The notes under the pieces: model-generated
What the model was told of the DNA's origin: nothing
Seen by the model: the letters and a program-made list of their open reading frames with translations, nothing else
Databases searched by the model: none
Translations under genes and position numbers: made by a program
NCBI RefSeq assembly: GCF_022229015.1
Contig: NZ_JAKKFF010000198.1
Location: forward strand, 1 to 45,874
Length of the DNA: 45,874 nucleotides
Source of the DNA: Micromonospora foliorum
GTDB taxonomy: Bacteria; Actinomycetota; Actinomycetes; Mycobacteriales; Micromonosporaceae
Direction of reading: 5' to 3'
Part shown: positions 8,601 through 15,973 of the stretch, one piece after another
Position numbering within the stretch: the stretch's first letter is position 1
Layout of the letters: the number at the start of each line of letters is the position of its first letter

Positions 8601-10494
8601 CGCGGCGGACGGGCGGGACTGGCCGGCCGTGCACTCGATCGTCGCGCCGGTGCTCGGCGAGTGGACCCACCTGGCCGGCGTGTACGACCACGACCAGGGC
8701 CAGCTGCGCCTCTACGTGAACGGGGCGCTCTCGGGCACGGTCGCGCACCGCAGCACCTGGCACGCCACCGGGCAGTCGCTTGTCGGACGGGGCCGCAACA
8801 ACGGCTGGTATGTGGAGTGGTGGGCCGGGGTGATCGACGAGCCGGTGCTGACCAGCGGGGCGCTGACCCAGGGTCAGATCGCGGGGCTGATCGGCGACAA
8901 CCTGGAGGGCTCGGGTGGCGAGTGGGACTTCGAGCCCGAGCCGGCCGGCCCGATGACCCTGGCCCGGGTGGACCGCACCGGCAACCGGCACAGCATCACC
9001 ATCGGCCCGGGGGTGGACCGTACCGTCGCCGGTTACGGCACGAGCGGCAAGGGCCTCGGGTTCGACGGCACCGGCGGGTACGCGAGCACGGCCGGTCCGG
9101 TCGTGCGGACCACCGGCGACTTCACCGTCGCCGCCTGGGTCAAGTTGACCGACACTGGGGTACGCCGGGTCGCGGTAAGCCAACAGGCCACCCAAACCAG
9201 TGGCTTCAGCCTGGAGTACAGCCGCGAGCGCAACCGGTGGGCGTTCACCGTGCCGCACGACGACCGGACCACGACGAGCCTGGACCGGGTCTCGACGGTG
9301 GTCTCCACCGCGGCTCCGCAGCTGAACACCTGGACCCACCTGACCGGTGTCTACGACGCCGCGGCCAGCGAGCTGCGGCTCTATGTCAACGGTCGGTTCG
9401 CCAATGTGGTCACCCACCGCCGGCCCTGGTCGGCCCGGGGACCGTTGCAGATCGGTCGGGCCTGGTGGGGTGGTGCCTGGCAGGCGCCCTGGAAGGGGGT
9501 CGTCGACCAGGTCCGGGTGCTCGACCGGGCCGCGGTCATCGACGAGGTGCGTGCCCTCGCCGGCATCGCCGCGCCGCCGGAACCCGGGCCGCTGCGCCTC
9601 TTCGCTCAGCATGCCAACCTCTGCCTGGGCGAGAACCCCCTGGACACCGCCGGTCACCTCTTTCTGACCGCCTGCCGCGACGCGATCCCCGACCTGTCGT
9701 TCCAGCTCGCCGGCGACGACCTGTACCGGATCATGACCGCGCATCCGCAGCACGGAACGGGTTGTACCGGCGTGGCGGGCAACTCCACGGCGGTGGGTGC
9801 CCGGTTGGAGAACGACTACTGCGTCGACCGCAAGCCGGAGCGGCTGACCCGGTTCCGGCTGGTCCCGGTGTTCGGCCCGACGCTGCACGGGCACCTGATC
9901 AAGGCGGAGCACAGTGGACTCTGTATCGGGGTCGCCGGCAACGTGACCGCACCCGGGTCCGTCGCCGTGCAGCTGACCTGCGATCCGAGCGCTCCGGGCC
10001 AGGTCTTCGACCTGCAACGCGTACCCGACGACGGCATGCCGGCTCCGGGCGCCACCCAGATCCGGTCGGTGCACTCCGGGCTCTGTGTGGGTGAGGTCCC
10101 CGGCGACCCGAACCACGTGCTGCAGCAGGCGTCGTGCGCCACCGCGTCGCCGCCGATGCGGGTGGAGGCGGCCGGGCAGGGGCGGTACTGGATCAAGAGC
10201 ACGCACCCGGTGAACGGGGTGGGCTGCACGCTGGTGCTGAATCCCGTCATCGCCGTCGGCAGCGCGGTCGCCGACGGTGCCTGCCCGGCCGACGCCAGCG
10301 CGGCACACCGGTTCCGACTGGAGCCGGTCAGCGCGCCGCTGACCGGCTATCTGATCCGCCCGTTGCAGAGCGGGCACTGTCTGGGCATCGTGGGCAGTTC
10401 CACGACGGCTGGGGCCCGTCTGGTGCAGCAGGCGTGCGACCCGACCGCCCGGGGGCAGGTGTTCGATTTCCGGCCACCGGGGACCACGCCCTGA
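5611..10494 (+). CDS. Secreted multi-LamG protein with ricin-like C-terminus
   Basis: The GTG at 5611 overlaps the RHS stop in GTGA and begins a signal peptide (TRRR, then LWPLCGLALAVVVAGL). I prefer it to in-frame upstream starts because those lie inside the RHS gene. The product is 1627 residues. Residues about 60-290 are a beta-rich region. Residues about 295-460 resemble DNRLRE-type domains (RFRSYFELD, TSAMNW). Residues 460-665 are fibronectin-like. Three LamG/concanavalin-like domains follow at about 669-885, 886-1110 and 1110-1325, each with an AWVKL, WTHLAGVYD or WTHLTGVYD, and LRLYVNG series. Residues 1327-1625 are a duplicated Cys-rich ricin/beta-trefoil-like module. The likely role is extracellular carbohydrate or surface binding. 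The coupling suggests it is made together with the RHS protein, perhaps as its surface or adhesion partner (inference). Confidence 0.85.
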   Translation: MTRRRLWPLCGLALAVVVAGLTFPRSPSGTAPTNGVPAVAVAAPAEEPARVRAARSGARVELPERTTATSQVFVNPDGTLTTEISQRPERVRRGAEWVSVDTRLRARPDGTIAPVAAAELTLSGGGTTPLATLATGGGRLELSWPMPLPTPVLTGETASYTDVLPGVDLRVRATATGFSQVLVVRTAEAARQPALRRYTFGLRTTKLTAARNDAGGLRVTDRAGKTVLSSGSAWMWDSATRDGSDRPTRRAPIGLELTAQRLTLVPDPALLLDPAARFPLYLDPDLTGDQQHWLMVQKDLPTQNWWDSTQFRPQVGRDPRESSTDRFRSYFELDTSGVAGKSIIRAQLRIPQTWSWSCTPEPLHLYHTAPITSAMNWTTAPPLLTNRKLSTITEAYGGEGTGTSCQVPNDAELTATAAVAEAAAVRAPTLTLGLASDESTSANGAKEFLPKAKLVITYNTVPEAPELDGCTDNSAGYLTSDQPTLTAVPLDADQDDQFLSVAFQWADSTGRVLGEATGDQSVFSGNPVHARISTVLTEGVTYQWRARTQDAKTTGPWSAWCRFVLDALPPTVAPTVTSPVFMADGVAGRPYEAGEVRFDANGATDVVAFRYWVNEKEQPDVPATGGQARVQVTPTRGYNTVLVRGVDRAGLTGPETRFDFVTDTEHLTPPVAEWTMEDYGSEAWDTGSNLHHATLTGAAVFGAGRGSGGLELDASEQTYARTTGPVIRTDASFTAMAWVKLTRDDDWFTALGQSGLRFPGFELEYGLWPRGWVFEMATADSTEGQVSVNAASASGITAQLDVWTHLAGVYDHQAGQLRLYVNGALAGTAAHRSTWNATGPVNIGSGFWHGTHPARWPGGLDDVRIFDRVTSEAEIREVMAGEPWGPEARWQLEETEGRTAVDETGNTHTLAVSSSGQPWGPGRNGGGLHLDGDGDMAWAPGPVVRTDRSFTAAAWVKLARDTTTGTVLSQDGRTSSGFTLRYDAGSRRWSFAMAGADAADGRDWPAVHSIVAPVLGEWTHLAGVYDHDQGQLRLYVNGALSGTVAHRSTWHATGQSLVGRGRNNGWYVEWWAGVIDEPVLTSGALTQGQIAGLIGDNLEGSGGEWDFEPEPAGPMTLARVDRTGNRHSITIGPGVDRTVAGYGTSGKGLGFDGTGGYASTAGPVVRTTGDFTVAAWVKLTDTGVRRVAVSQQATQTSGFSLEYSRERNRWAFTVPHDDRTTTSLDRVSTVVSTAAPQLNTWTHLTGVYDAAASELRLYVNGRFANVVTHRRPWSARGPLQIGRAWWGGAWQAPWKGVVDQVRVLDRAAVIDEVRALAGIAAPPEPGPLRLFAQHANLCLGENPLDTAGHLFLTACRDAIPDLSFQLAGDDLYRIMTAHPQHGTGCTGVAGNSTAVGARLENDYCVDRKPERLTRFRLVPVFGPTLHGHLIKAEHSGLCIGVAGNVTAPGSVAVQLTCDPSAPGQVFDLQRVPDDGMPAPGATQIRSVHSGLCVGEVPGDPNHVLQQASCATASPPMRVEAAGQGRYWIKSTHPVNGVGCTLVLNPVIAVGSAVADGACPADASAAHRFRLEPVSAPLTGYLIRPLQSGHCLGIVGSSTTAGARLVQQACDPTARGQVFDFRPPGTTP
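9590..10485 (+). repeat. Duplicated ricin-like module
   Basis: Two consecutive units of about 145 residues (1327-1467 and 1480-1625 of the LamG protein) share the same order of marks: an N-terminal LCLGE or LCVGE, a GCT segment, FRL followed by PV, SGLCIG or SGHCLG, a CDP, then GQVFD. The pattern indicates a tandem duplication. The domain type (beta-trefoil, sugar-binding) is inferred from the spacing of the SGxCxG and GQVFD signatures. Confidence 0.6.
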
Positions 10495-10539
10495 GCGCGA
10501 TCAGGTCCGGTGACGGCGCGTCTGCCGATTCGACGGAAA

Positions 10540-10631
10540 GGCGCAAAATTACCGCTTTAGGGTAAGTGCAATCAACCCGCCTACCTGCTCCGATAGCTTT
10601 CTAAGGAGAGGAAAACTCGTATTCCTCCCTT
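10540..10631 (+). promoter_or_regulatory. Possible structured 5' leader of the propeller gene
   Basis: The 158-base gap before the propeller gene holds several nested complementary segments. GGCG (10540-10543) can pair with CGCC (10578-10581), enclosing TTACC (10549-10553) with GGTAA (10561-10565). AAGGAGAGGAA (10603-10613) opposes TTCCTCCCTT (10622-10631). The second hairpin sits just ahead of the ribosome binding site at 10641-10646. I matched it to no known riboswitch class, and chance pairing is possible. Confidence 0.25.
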
Positions 10632-10652
10632 CGGGTGCATAAGGAGTCAGTG

Positions 10653-11825
10653 ATGAAGCGCAGTGTCGCGTTCGCGGCAGCCCTCCTCGCAGGTCTGACC
10701 AGCATCGGATCGATCCCCGGGACCGCCGTCGCCGATGGCGGTGGCCCCGGGTACCACGACGACCGCAAGGGGGGTGACTACCACCACGGCGACGAGGGCG
10801 CGGTCTTCGTCCAGACCAACAAGGCCGAGGGCAACACCATCAAGGTGTACGACCGCGACGAGGACGGCCGTCTCACCAGGGCGGGTGAGTACGAGACCGG
10901 CGGACTGGGCGGCTTCACCATCGGCGCGCCGCTCGACGCGCTGGCCTCGCAGGGCTCCCTGACCTACCACCGCGGACTGCTGTTCGCCGTGAACGCCGGC
11001 AGCAACACCGTGACGGTCTTCCGTGTCGAGGGCACCAAGCTGCACAAGCTCCAGGTCGTCTGGTCCGGCGGTCTGCTGCCGGTCAGCGTCGCGGCCCGTG
11101 GCGACCTCGTCTACGTCCTCAACGCCGGTGGCGAGGGCTCGGTGCAGGGCTTCGAGCTGCACAAGGGGCGCCTGTCCCGGATCGAGGACGCCAACCGGTC
11201 GCTCGGGCTGCACAACGGCAACCCGCCCGCGTTCGGGACCGCCCCGGCCCAGGTCAAGATCGACCCGGACAGCGAGTTCGTCCTGGTGTCGACCAAGGGC
11301 GCCAACGTCATGTTCAGCTACGAGATCGGCCGGGACGGCGAGCTGTCCCGCAACCCCGTCATCAGCGACGCGGGGAACACGCCCTTCGGCTTCACCTTCG
11401 ACACCGAGGACTCGCTGCTGGTCACCGAGTCGGGTGCCAACGCGGTCAGCCGGTTCGAGCTGGAGGACGACGGCGCGCTCGACCAGATCGGGCCGTCGGT
11501 GCCCAACGGGCAGCAGGCGCCGTGCTGGATCCAGCGCGCCGGCGACTACTTCTTCGTCGCCAACGCCGGTAGCTCCACCATCAGCTCCTACCGGGTCGAC
11601 GACGACGGCAAGCTCGAACTCGTCAAGGCCGTCGCCGTCGACACCGGCGGCGGGTCGATCGACATGACCACTAGCGACGGCTTCCTGTACGTGCAGAACG
11701 CCACCGCCGGCAACGTGCAGGGCTACGAGGTGGGCGAGGACGGGTCCCTGAAGCTCGTCACCACCGTCGAGGGTCTGCCGAAGTTCGCCGACGGCATCGG
11801 CATGGAGGGCATCGCCGCCTCCTGA
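10653..11825 (+). CDS. Secreted beta-propeller (lactonase-like) protein
   Basis: The ATG at 10653 is preceded by AAGGAG at 10641-10646, a better start than the in-frame GTG at 10635. The product is 390 residues. The signal peptide is MKRSVAFAAALLAG, ending near AVA. It is followed by a His/Asp/Gly-rich linker (YHDDRKGGDYHHGDEG) that could bind metal. The rest is repeated blades with short cores such as LLFAVNAGSNTVTVFRV, LVYVLNAGGEGSVQGFEL and FFVANAGSSTISSYRV. This is typical of the 7-bladed propellers grouped with 6-phosphogluconolactonase and YVTN proteins. Secretion makes a pentose-phosphate role unlikely, and the substrate or partner is unknown. The gene is monocistronic, with its own leader and a terminator-like hairpin after the stop. 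Confidence 0.8.
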   Translation: MKRSVAFAAALLAGLTSIGSIPGTAVADGGGPGYHDDRKGGDYHHGDEGAVFVQTNKAEGNTIKVYDRDEDGRLTRAGEYETGGLGGFTIGAPLDALASQGSLTYHRGLLFAVNAGSNTVTVFRVEGTKLHKLQVVWSGGLLPVSVAARGDLVYVLNAGGEGSVQGFELHKGRLSRIEDANRSLGLHNGNPPAFGTAPAQVKIDPDSEFVLVSTKGANVMFSYEIGRDGELSRNPVISDAGNTPFGFTFDTEDSLLVTESGANAVSRFELEDDGALDQIGPSVPNGQQAPCWIQRAGDYFFVANAGSSTISSYRVDDDGKLELVKAVAVDTGGGSIDMTTSDGFLYVQNATAGNVQGYEVGEDGSLKLVTTVEGLPKFADGIGMEGIAAS

Positions 11826-11836
11826 GCGCACCACCC

Positions 11837-11869
11837 GCTGGTCCCGGTCGTCCATCGACCGGGGCCAGC
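11837..11869 (+). terminator. Hairpin terminator after propeller gene
   Basis: CCCGGTCG and CGACCGGG pair perfectly around the loop TCCAT, and the stem is extended by GCTGG and CCAGC. There is no T-tract, which is common for actinobacterial terminators. Confidence 0.6.
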
Positions 11870-11922
11870 GTCGTCTGGCTGGTCACCGGCCGACGCGTCA
11901 TGCCGCGCCAGCGGGGTCGAGA

Positions 11923-12225
11923 CTACGAGGCCAGCCGTTCCCGTGGGGTGCGAGCTGGTCGGGGGAGTTCGGCGCTGCCGTCCGCCCTGTTGATCTCCGA
12001 CCAGACGGCGTCGAGGGAGAGGCCGAGGACGTCGGCGATCGCCGCGATGGTCGGAAAGGCGGGGGTGGCTATCCGGCCGGACTCGATCTTTCGAAGGGTC
12101 TCCGGCGAGACGCCCGCGTCCAGCGCGGTGAGGAGCATCGAACGCTCTCCGCGGGCTCGACGCAGGAGGGCGCCGAGGCGCTGTCCGCGTTCGAGCTCCG
12201 CGGGGGTGAGCGGCAACCTGACCAT
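11923..12225 (-). CDS. XRE-family helix-turn-helix regulator
   Basis: This 100-residue protein is mostly one HTH_3/XRE domain at about residues 13-68: RLGALLRRAR, then GVSPETLRKIESGRIATP and IAAIADVLGLSLDAVW. The short tail (residues 70-100) is Pro/Arg-rich. The gene is divergent from a methionine aminopeptidase gene with only 65 bases between the two starts. On the minus strand a TAGAAT hexamer (12237-12232) ends exactly six bases before the ATG, the layout of a leaderless actinobacterial transcript. The two CCGGGATA repeats in the gap lie over the promoter, so it probably regulates itself and its neighbour (inference). Confidence 0.85.
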   Translation of the reverse strand: MVRLPLTPAELERGQRLGALLRRARGERSMLLTALDAGVSPETLRKIESGRIATPAFPTIAAIADVLGLSLDAVWSEINRADGSAELPRPARTPRERLAS

Positions 12226-12231
12226 GCTCCG

Positions 12232-12262
12232 ATTCTAGTACCGGGATAATATGGCCGGGATA
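12232..12262. promoter_or_regulatory. Divergent promoter with two CCGGGATA repeats
   Basis: CCGGGATA occurs at 12241-12248 and again at 12255-12262, 14 bases apart start to start. A TAATAT (12246-12251) overlaps the first copy and could be the -10 of the aminopeptidase gene. TAGAAT on the minus strand (12237-12232) fits the -10 of the XRE gene. Same-face repeats over both promoters fit an operator for the XRE protein. No clear -35 was seen on either side. Confidence 0.5.
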
Positions 12263-12290
12263 CTTATTGGTCGTCCGAGGAAGGCGCTGC

Positions 12291-13064
12291 ATGATCGAGA
12301 TCCTGAGCCCCACCGACGTGCTGCGAGCGAAGGACACCGGCGCGCTGGTCGCCGGCATCCTGCAGACGCTGAAGAGCCGCTGCGTGGTCGGCACCAACCT
12401 CCTGGAGATCGACCAGTGGGCGCAGGCCATGATCATCGAGGCCGGGGCCCAGTCCTGCTACGTCGACTACGAGCCGTCCTTCGGGCGCGGGCCGTTCGGC
12501 CACTACATCTGCACGTCGGTCAATGACGCCGTGCTGCACGGGTTGCCGCACGACTACCCGCTCGCCGACGGCGACCTACTCTCGCTCGACCTCGCCGTCT
12601 CCCTGGGTGGAGTCGTCGCGGACTCCGCCATCAGCTTCGTCGTGGGCGACGTGCGGCCCCCGGAGAGCGTCGCGCTGATCGAGGCGACCCAGCGCGCGTT
12701 ACAGGCGGGGATCGCCGCCGCCGGCCCCGGCGTTCGCATCGGTGACATCTCCCACGCCATCGGCTCGGTCCTCAGCGCGGCGGGATACTCGGTCAACACC
12801 GAGTTCGGCGGCCACGGCGTCGGATCGACGATGCACCAGGACCCGCACGTCTCCAACACCGGGCGTCCCGGTCGCGGATACCGGCTGCGCCCGGGGCTGC
12901 TGCTGGCGCTGGAGCCGTGGGTCATGGCGGACACCGCCACGCTCGTCACCGACGCCGACGGCTGGACGCTCCGCAGCGCGACGGGTTGCCGCACGGCGCA
13001 CAGCGAGCACACCATCGCCATCACCGACGACGGTGTGGACGTGCTGACCCTGCCGACGCCCTGA
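12291..13064 (+). CDS. map: Type I methionine aminopeptidase
   Basis: This enzyme removes the N-terminal Met from nascent proteins using a two-metal centre. The ATG at 12291 follows a GAGGAAGG at 12277-12284. An in-frame upstream start at 12267 has no ribosome site. The product is 257 residues, a usual length. The metal ligands are all present: D100 and D111 (LSLDLAV, VVADSA), H175 (GGHGVGS), E208 (LALEPWV) and E239 (SEHTIAI). H83 fits the substrate-contacting His. The NDAVLHGLP segment is the family signature. The housekeeping map gene normally sits in the secY-adk ribosomal region, so this copy beside its own XRE regulator is probably an accessory enzyme (inference). Confidence 0.92.
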   Translation: MIEILSPTDVLRAKDTGALVAGILQTLKSRCVVGTNLLEIDQWAQAMIIEAGAQSCYVDYEPSFGRGPFGHYICTSVNDAVLHGLPHDYPLADGDLLSLDLAVSLGGVVADSAISFVVGDVRPPESVALIEATQRALQAGIAAAGPGVRIGDISHAIGSVLSAAGYSVNTEFGGHGVGSTMHQDPHVSNTGRPGRGYRLRPGLLLALEPWVMADTATLVTDADGWTLRSATGCRTAHSEHTIAITDDGVDVLTLPTP

Positions 13065-13065
13065 C

Positions 13066-13109
13066 CCGTACGGGCGCTCATCGGTCAGCCGGCGACGGGT
13101 CGCCCACGG
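13066..13109 (+). terminator. Hairpin after map
   Basis: CCGT and GGGCG (13066-13076, with a 2-base bulge) pair with CGCCCACGG (13101-13109). The structure starts directly after the stop codon. It has no T-tract and a long loop, so the terminator call is tentative. Confidence 0.4.
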
Positions 13110-13178
13110 TGGACGATTAACCGGCCACCACAGGGGCAGCTCTCTCCGTGGGGCCCTGCCGGGTCACGTTCAGAATGA

Positions 13179-13188
13179 ACCGATCGGT
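13179..13188. promoter_or_regulatory. 10-base palindrome ACCGATCGGT
   Basis: A perfect palindrome with weakly symmetric flanks lies about 55 bases before the phosphatidyltransferase start. It resembles half-site pairs bound by TetR-type repressors. No regulator gene is adjacent, so the call rests only on symmetry. Confidence 0.2.
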
Positions 13189-13240
13189 CATATTTTCCGT
13201 GATGACGGTCAGGGTCACCCACCAGAGTCGCGGAGGCACG

Positions 13241-14164
13241 ATGTCAACGGTTCGAACTGGTCCGGTCATCGGACTGCTCGTGCAGATCGTCCTGCTGGCG
13301 GTGCTGGCGGAGACAGTCGGTCTGGGCACGGCGGGCTGGGTGGCGGGGCTGGCGTACGGGGGGGTCCTGTGCGCCCTGCTCAGCCGGGGGATGTCCCGCT
13401 CGGGTGCGGGTGCTCTGAGCCCGGCCGACCGGGTGACCCTGAGCCGGGCGATCCTCGTCGGCGGCGTGACGGCCCTGGCCGCCGACTCGTTCGGCCGGTC
13501 GGCGCCGGTCACCCTGATGGTCGTCCTCACCAGCGTGGCGTTGGCCCTCGACGCCGTGGACGGGTACACGGCCCGCCGCACCGGGACCACCAGCGAGCTC
13601 GGCGCGCGCTTCGACATGGAGATCGACTCCTTCCTGGTCCTGGTGCTCTGCCTGCACGTGGCCCCCTCGGTGGGTGGCTGGGTGCTCGCAATCGGCGCGA
13701 TGCGGTACGTCTTCGTCGCCGCGAGCTGGGTGCTGGGCTGGATGCGCGGGTCCCTGCCACCGCGCTACTGGCGCAAGGTCGTCGCCGCCGTCCAGGGCGT
13801 GGTGCTGACGGTGGCGATGGGCGACGCGCTCCCCGGGCCGCTGACGACCGTCGTGCTGGTGGCATCGCTGGCGCTGCTGGTCGAGTCGTTCGGGCGGGAC
13901 GTCGCGTGGCTCTGGACGACCCGTCACCTCCGCCACCCCGTCGTCCATCACACCCCGGGCCGCCGACACGCCCCGCGCATTCACGACGCCTCGGGCATTC
14001 ACGACGCCTCGGGCGCGATGGCCCACGCGAGCAGCCAGCCGAGCCACAGCACCCCGAGTGCCGGCGCGGGGTTGGCCGGGATGGCCTCGGGCCGGGGTGA
14101 CGGGCTGCCCTGGTCGGACCGCCCCACTGTCGCCGTGGCACGACGCGGGATCGCCCGCGTCTGA
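13241..14164 (+). CDS. CDP-alcohol phosphatidyltransferase
   Basis: This integral membrane enzyme moves a phospho-alkyl group from a CDP-alcohol to an acceptor hydroxyl, as in phospholipid or polymer synthesis. The ATG at 13241 follows GGAGG at 13232-13236. The product is 307 residues. The diagnostic motif is complete: D104, D107, G108, A111, R112, G121, D125 and D129. Hydrophobic segments lie before the motif and continue to about residue 220. The C-terminal 80 residues are His/Ala/Ser-rich, probably disordered, and carry a 6-residue IHDASG tandem duplication. The acceptor cannot be told from sequence. It precedes a sulfatase-like membrane protein and an FkbM methyltransferase in the same direction, which suggests a shared envelope product (inference). 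Confidence 0.88.
   Translation: MSTVRTGPVIGLLVQIVLLAVLAETVGLGTAGWVAGLAYGGVLCALLSRGMSRSGAGALSPADRVTLSRAILVGGVTALAADSFGRSAPVTLMVVLTSVALALDAVDGYTARRTGTTSELGARFDMEIDSFLVLVLCLHVAPSVGGWVLAIGAMRYVFVAASWVLGWMRGSLPPRYWRKVVAAVQGVVLTVAMGDALPGPLTTVVLVASLALLVESFGRDVAWLWTTRHLRHPVVHHTPGRRHAPRIHDASGIHDASGAMAHASSQPSHSTPSAGAGLAGMASGRGDGLPWSDRPTVAVARRGIARV
13979..14014 (+). repeat. 18-base perfect tandem duplication
   Basis: ATTCACGACGCCTCGGGC occurs twice back to back (13979-13996 and 13997-14014). It keeps frame and adds one IHDASG unit to the tail of the phosphatidyltransferase. It looks like a recent slippage event in a non-essential tail. Confidence 0.85.
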
Positions 14165-14263
14165 GCCGCCCGGATACCGCGCACCAACAAAGATCATGGA
14201 AGGATGCCCGGGTTGTCGCTCATGACGCGCGTACGTCAGCTCCCCAGCCAGGGACGGAAATCG

Positions 14264-15937
14264 ATGAAGGGCGAAGTCTCCGACGTCACCGCCACCGACG
14301 TCACCGCCACCGACGGCACCGACGCCGAGGGCCGGCCGAAGCGTTCCATCGCGGCCCGGCTGACGACCGTGCTGGCCGCGTTGCTCGTGCTGCTCGTCCT
14401 CACCGTGCCGTACGACTTCGGTCGGCTCAGCCCGGCGGGGTTCGTACGGATCCCCCTGGAGGCGCTGCTGGTCGTGGCCCTCCTGCTCGCCCTGCCGTCT
14501 CGGGGCAGCCGGCTGGTCGCGACGCTCGCCGGCGTGGCGCTCGGCCTGCTCGGCCTGCTAAAGCTGCTCGACCTGGGGTTCTCCGCCTCGCTGAGCCGGG
14601 CGTTCGACCCGGTGCTCGACTGGGCGCTCGTCGACGAGGGGTTCGCCTTCCTCAGCGAGTCGTACAGTCGGCCGGCCGCCGTCGGTGCCGCGATCACCCT
14701 GGCGGTGCTGGTCGTGGGCCTGCCCGCCCTGGTCACGCTGTCGATGCGGCGACTGCGGCGACTGGTGGTCCGGCACCGCACCGGGACCACCCGGGTCGTG
14801 GCCGCGCTGGTGGTCGTCTGGGTCGCCTGCGCCGCGTTCAACGTGCGGGTGGTCGAGGGCGTACCGGTCGCCGACACCTCCGCGACCACCCTGGCCAACG
14901 GGCACGGCTTCCAGGTGCGCCTACGCCTTGACGACCGCGAGACGTTCGGCGCCCTGATCGAGGCCGACAAGTTCGGTGACACCCCCGGCGACCAACTCCT
15001 GACCGCGCTACGCGGCAAGAACGTGGTCGTCGCCTTCGTGGAGAGCTACGGCCGGGACGCCGTCGAGGACCCGGAGTTCGCGCCGCAGGTCGGTGCGGTC
15101 CTCGACCGTGGCACCAGCGCGCTGGGCGCGGCGGGTTTCGCCGCGCAGAGCGGCTTCCTCACCTCGCCCACCTTCGGTGGCGGCAGTTGGCTCGCGCACG
15201 ACACGCTGCTCTCCGGCCTCTGGATCGACAACGACCAGCGCCACCGCACCCTGCTGGCCAGTGACCGGATGACCCTCAACGGCGCCTTCCGGCGAGCAGG
15301 CTGGCAGACCGTGGGTGTGATGCCCGCCGTCACCAAGGCGTGGCCGGAGGGCTCCTTCTTCGGCTACGACCGGTTCTACAACGCCAAGACACTCGCGTAC
15401 GGTGGCCCGAAGTTCAGCTTCGGCACCCCGCCCGACCAGTACACCCTCGCCAGCTGGCAGCGCCTGGAGCAGGCGAAGCGCGACGGCAACGTGATGACCG
15501 AGCTGGCGCTGGTGTCGAGTCACGCGCCCTGGACGCCCGTCCCGCCGCTGCTCGACTGGGCCGACGTCGGCGACGGCGCGGTCTACCGCGCGGCCGGCGC
15601 TGGCAGGTCGGACGACAAGCGCCGCAACACCGCACAGATCCGGGCGGACTACCGGAAGTCCATCGAGTACACCCTCGACACGCTCGTCTCCTACGTGCGG
15701 ACCTACGGCGACGACGACCTCGTCTTCATCTTCCTCGGTGACCACCAGCCCGCCGCCGTCATCACCGGCGAGAACGCCAGCCGCGACGTCCCCATCTCGA
15801 TCATCACCCGGGACCGGACGGTGTTGGACCGGATCTCCGGGTGGGGCTGGCAGGACGGGCTGAAGCCCGGGCCGCAGGCGCCGGTCTGGCGGATGGACGC
15901 CTTCCGGGACCGGTTCCTGACCGCCTTCGGACCGTAA
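14264..15937 (+). CDS. Membrane sulfatase-like (LTA synthase-type) protein
   Basis: Several transmembrane helices (within about residues 28-190) are followed by an extracytoplasmic alkaline-phosphatase-superfamily domain of about 330 residues. Marks are VVVAFVESYGRDAV (first metal Glu), the TFGGGSWLAHDTLLSG nucleophile region and FLGDHQPAAVI (metal Asp/His). This architecture matches LTA synthases and phosphoethanolamine or phosphoglycerol transferases as well as true sulfatases, so the substrate is open. I chose ATG 14264 (GGACGGA at 14252-14258), giving 557 residues; ATGs at 14204 and 14222 are alternatives. The N-terminus has a small DVTATDVTATD repeat. Being next to the CDP-alcohol transferase suggests transfer of a phospho-group onto a cell-surface polymer (inference). 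Confidence 0.8.
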   Translation: MKGEVSDVTATDVTATDGTDAEGRPKRSIAARLTTVLAALLVLLVLTVPYDFGRLSPAGFVRIPLEALLVVALLLALPSRGSRLVATLAGVALGLLGLLKLLDLGFSASLSRAFDPVLDWALVDEGFAFLSESYSRPAAVGAAITLAVLVVGLPALVTLSMRRLRRLVVRHRTGTTRVVAALVVVWVACAAFNVRVVEGVPVADTSATTLANGHGFQVRLRLDDRETFGALIEADKFGDTPGDQLLTALRGKNVVVAFVESYGRDAVEDPEFAPQVGAVLDRGTSALGAAGFAAQSGFLTSPTFGGGSWLAHDTLLSGLWIDNDQRHRTLLASDRMTLNGAFRRAGWQTVGVMPAVTKAWPEGSFFGYDRFYNAKTLAYGGPKFSFGTPPDQYTLASWQRLEQAKRDGNVMTELALVSSHAPWTPVPPLLDWADVGDGAVYRAAGAGRSDDKRRNTAQIRADYRKSIEYTLDTLVSYVRTYGDDDLVFIFLGDHQPAAVITGENASRDVPISIITRDRTVLDRISGWGWQDGLKPGPQAPVWRMDAFRDRFLTAFGP

Positions 15938-15973
15938 CCCCGGCCACCTCTCTCACGGACTGGACCCAGACAG

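Noticed and set aside
5407..10377. Open frame of 1656 codons on the minus strand under the LamG gene
   Set aside because: High-GC shadow frame; no fold-like composition, and it is antisense to a gene with clear domains.
10540..10581. Known riboswitch (cyclic di-GMP type) in the propeller leader
   Set aside because: GGCGCAAA only faintly recalls that class; the conserved core and receptor segments are missing.
10647..11855. Open frame on the minus strand under the propeller gene
   Set aside because: Shadow of the plus-strand gene, which has a signal peptide and a ribosome site.
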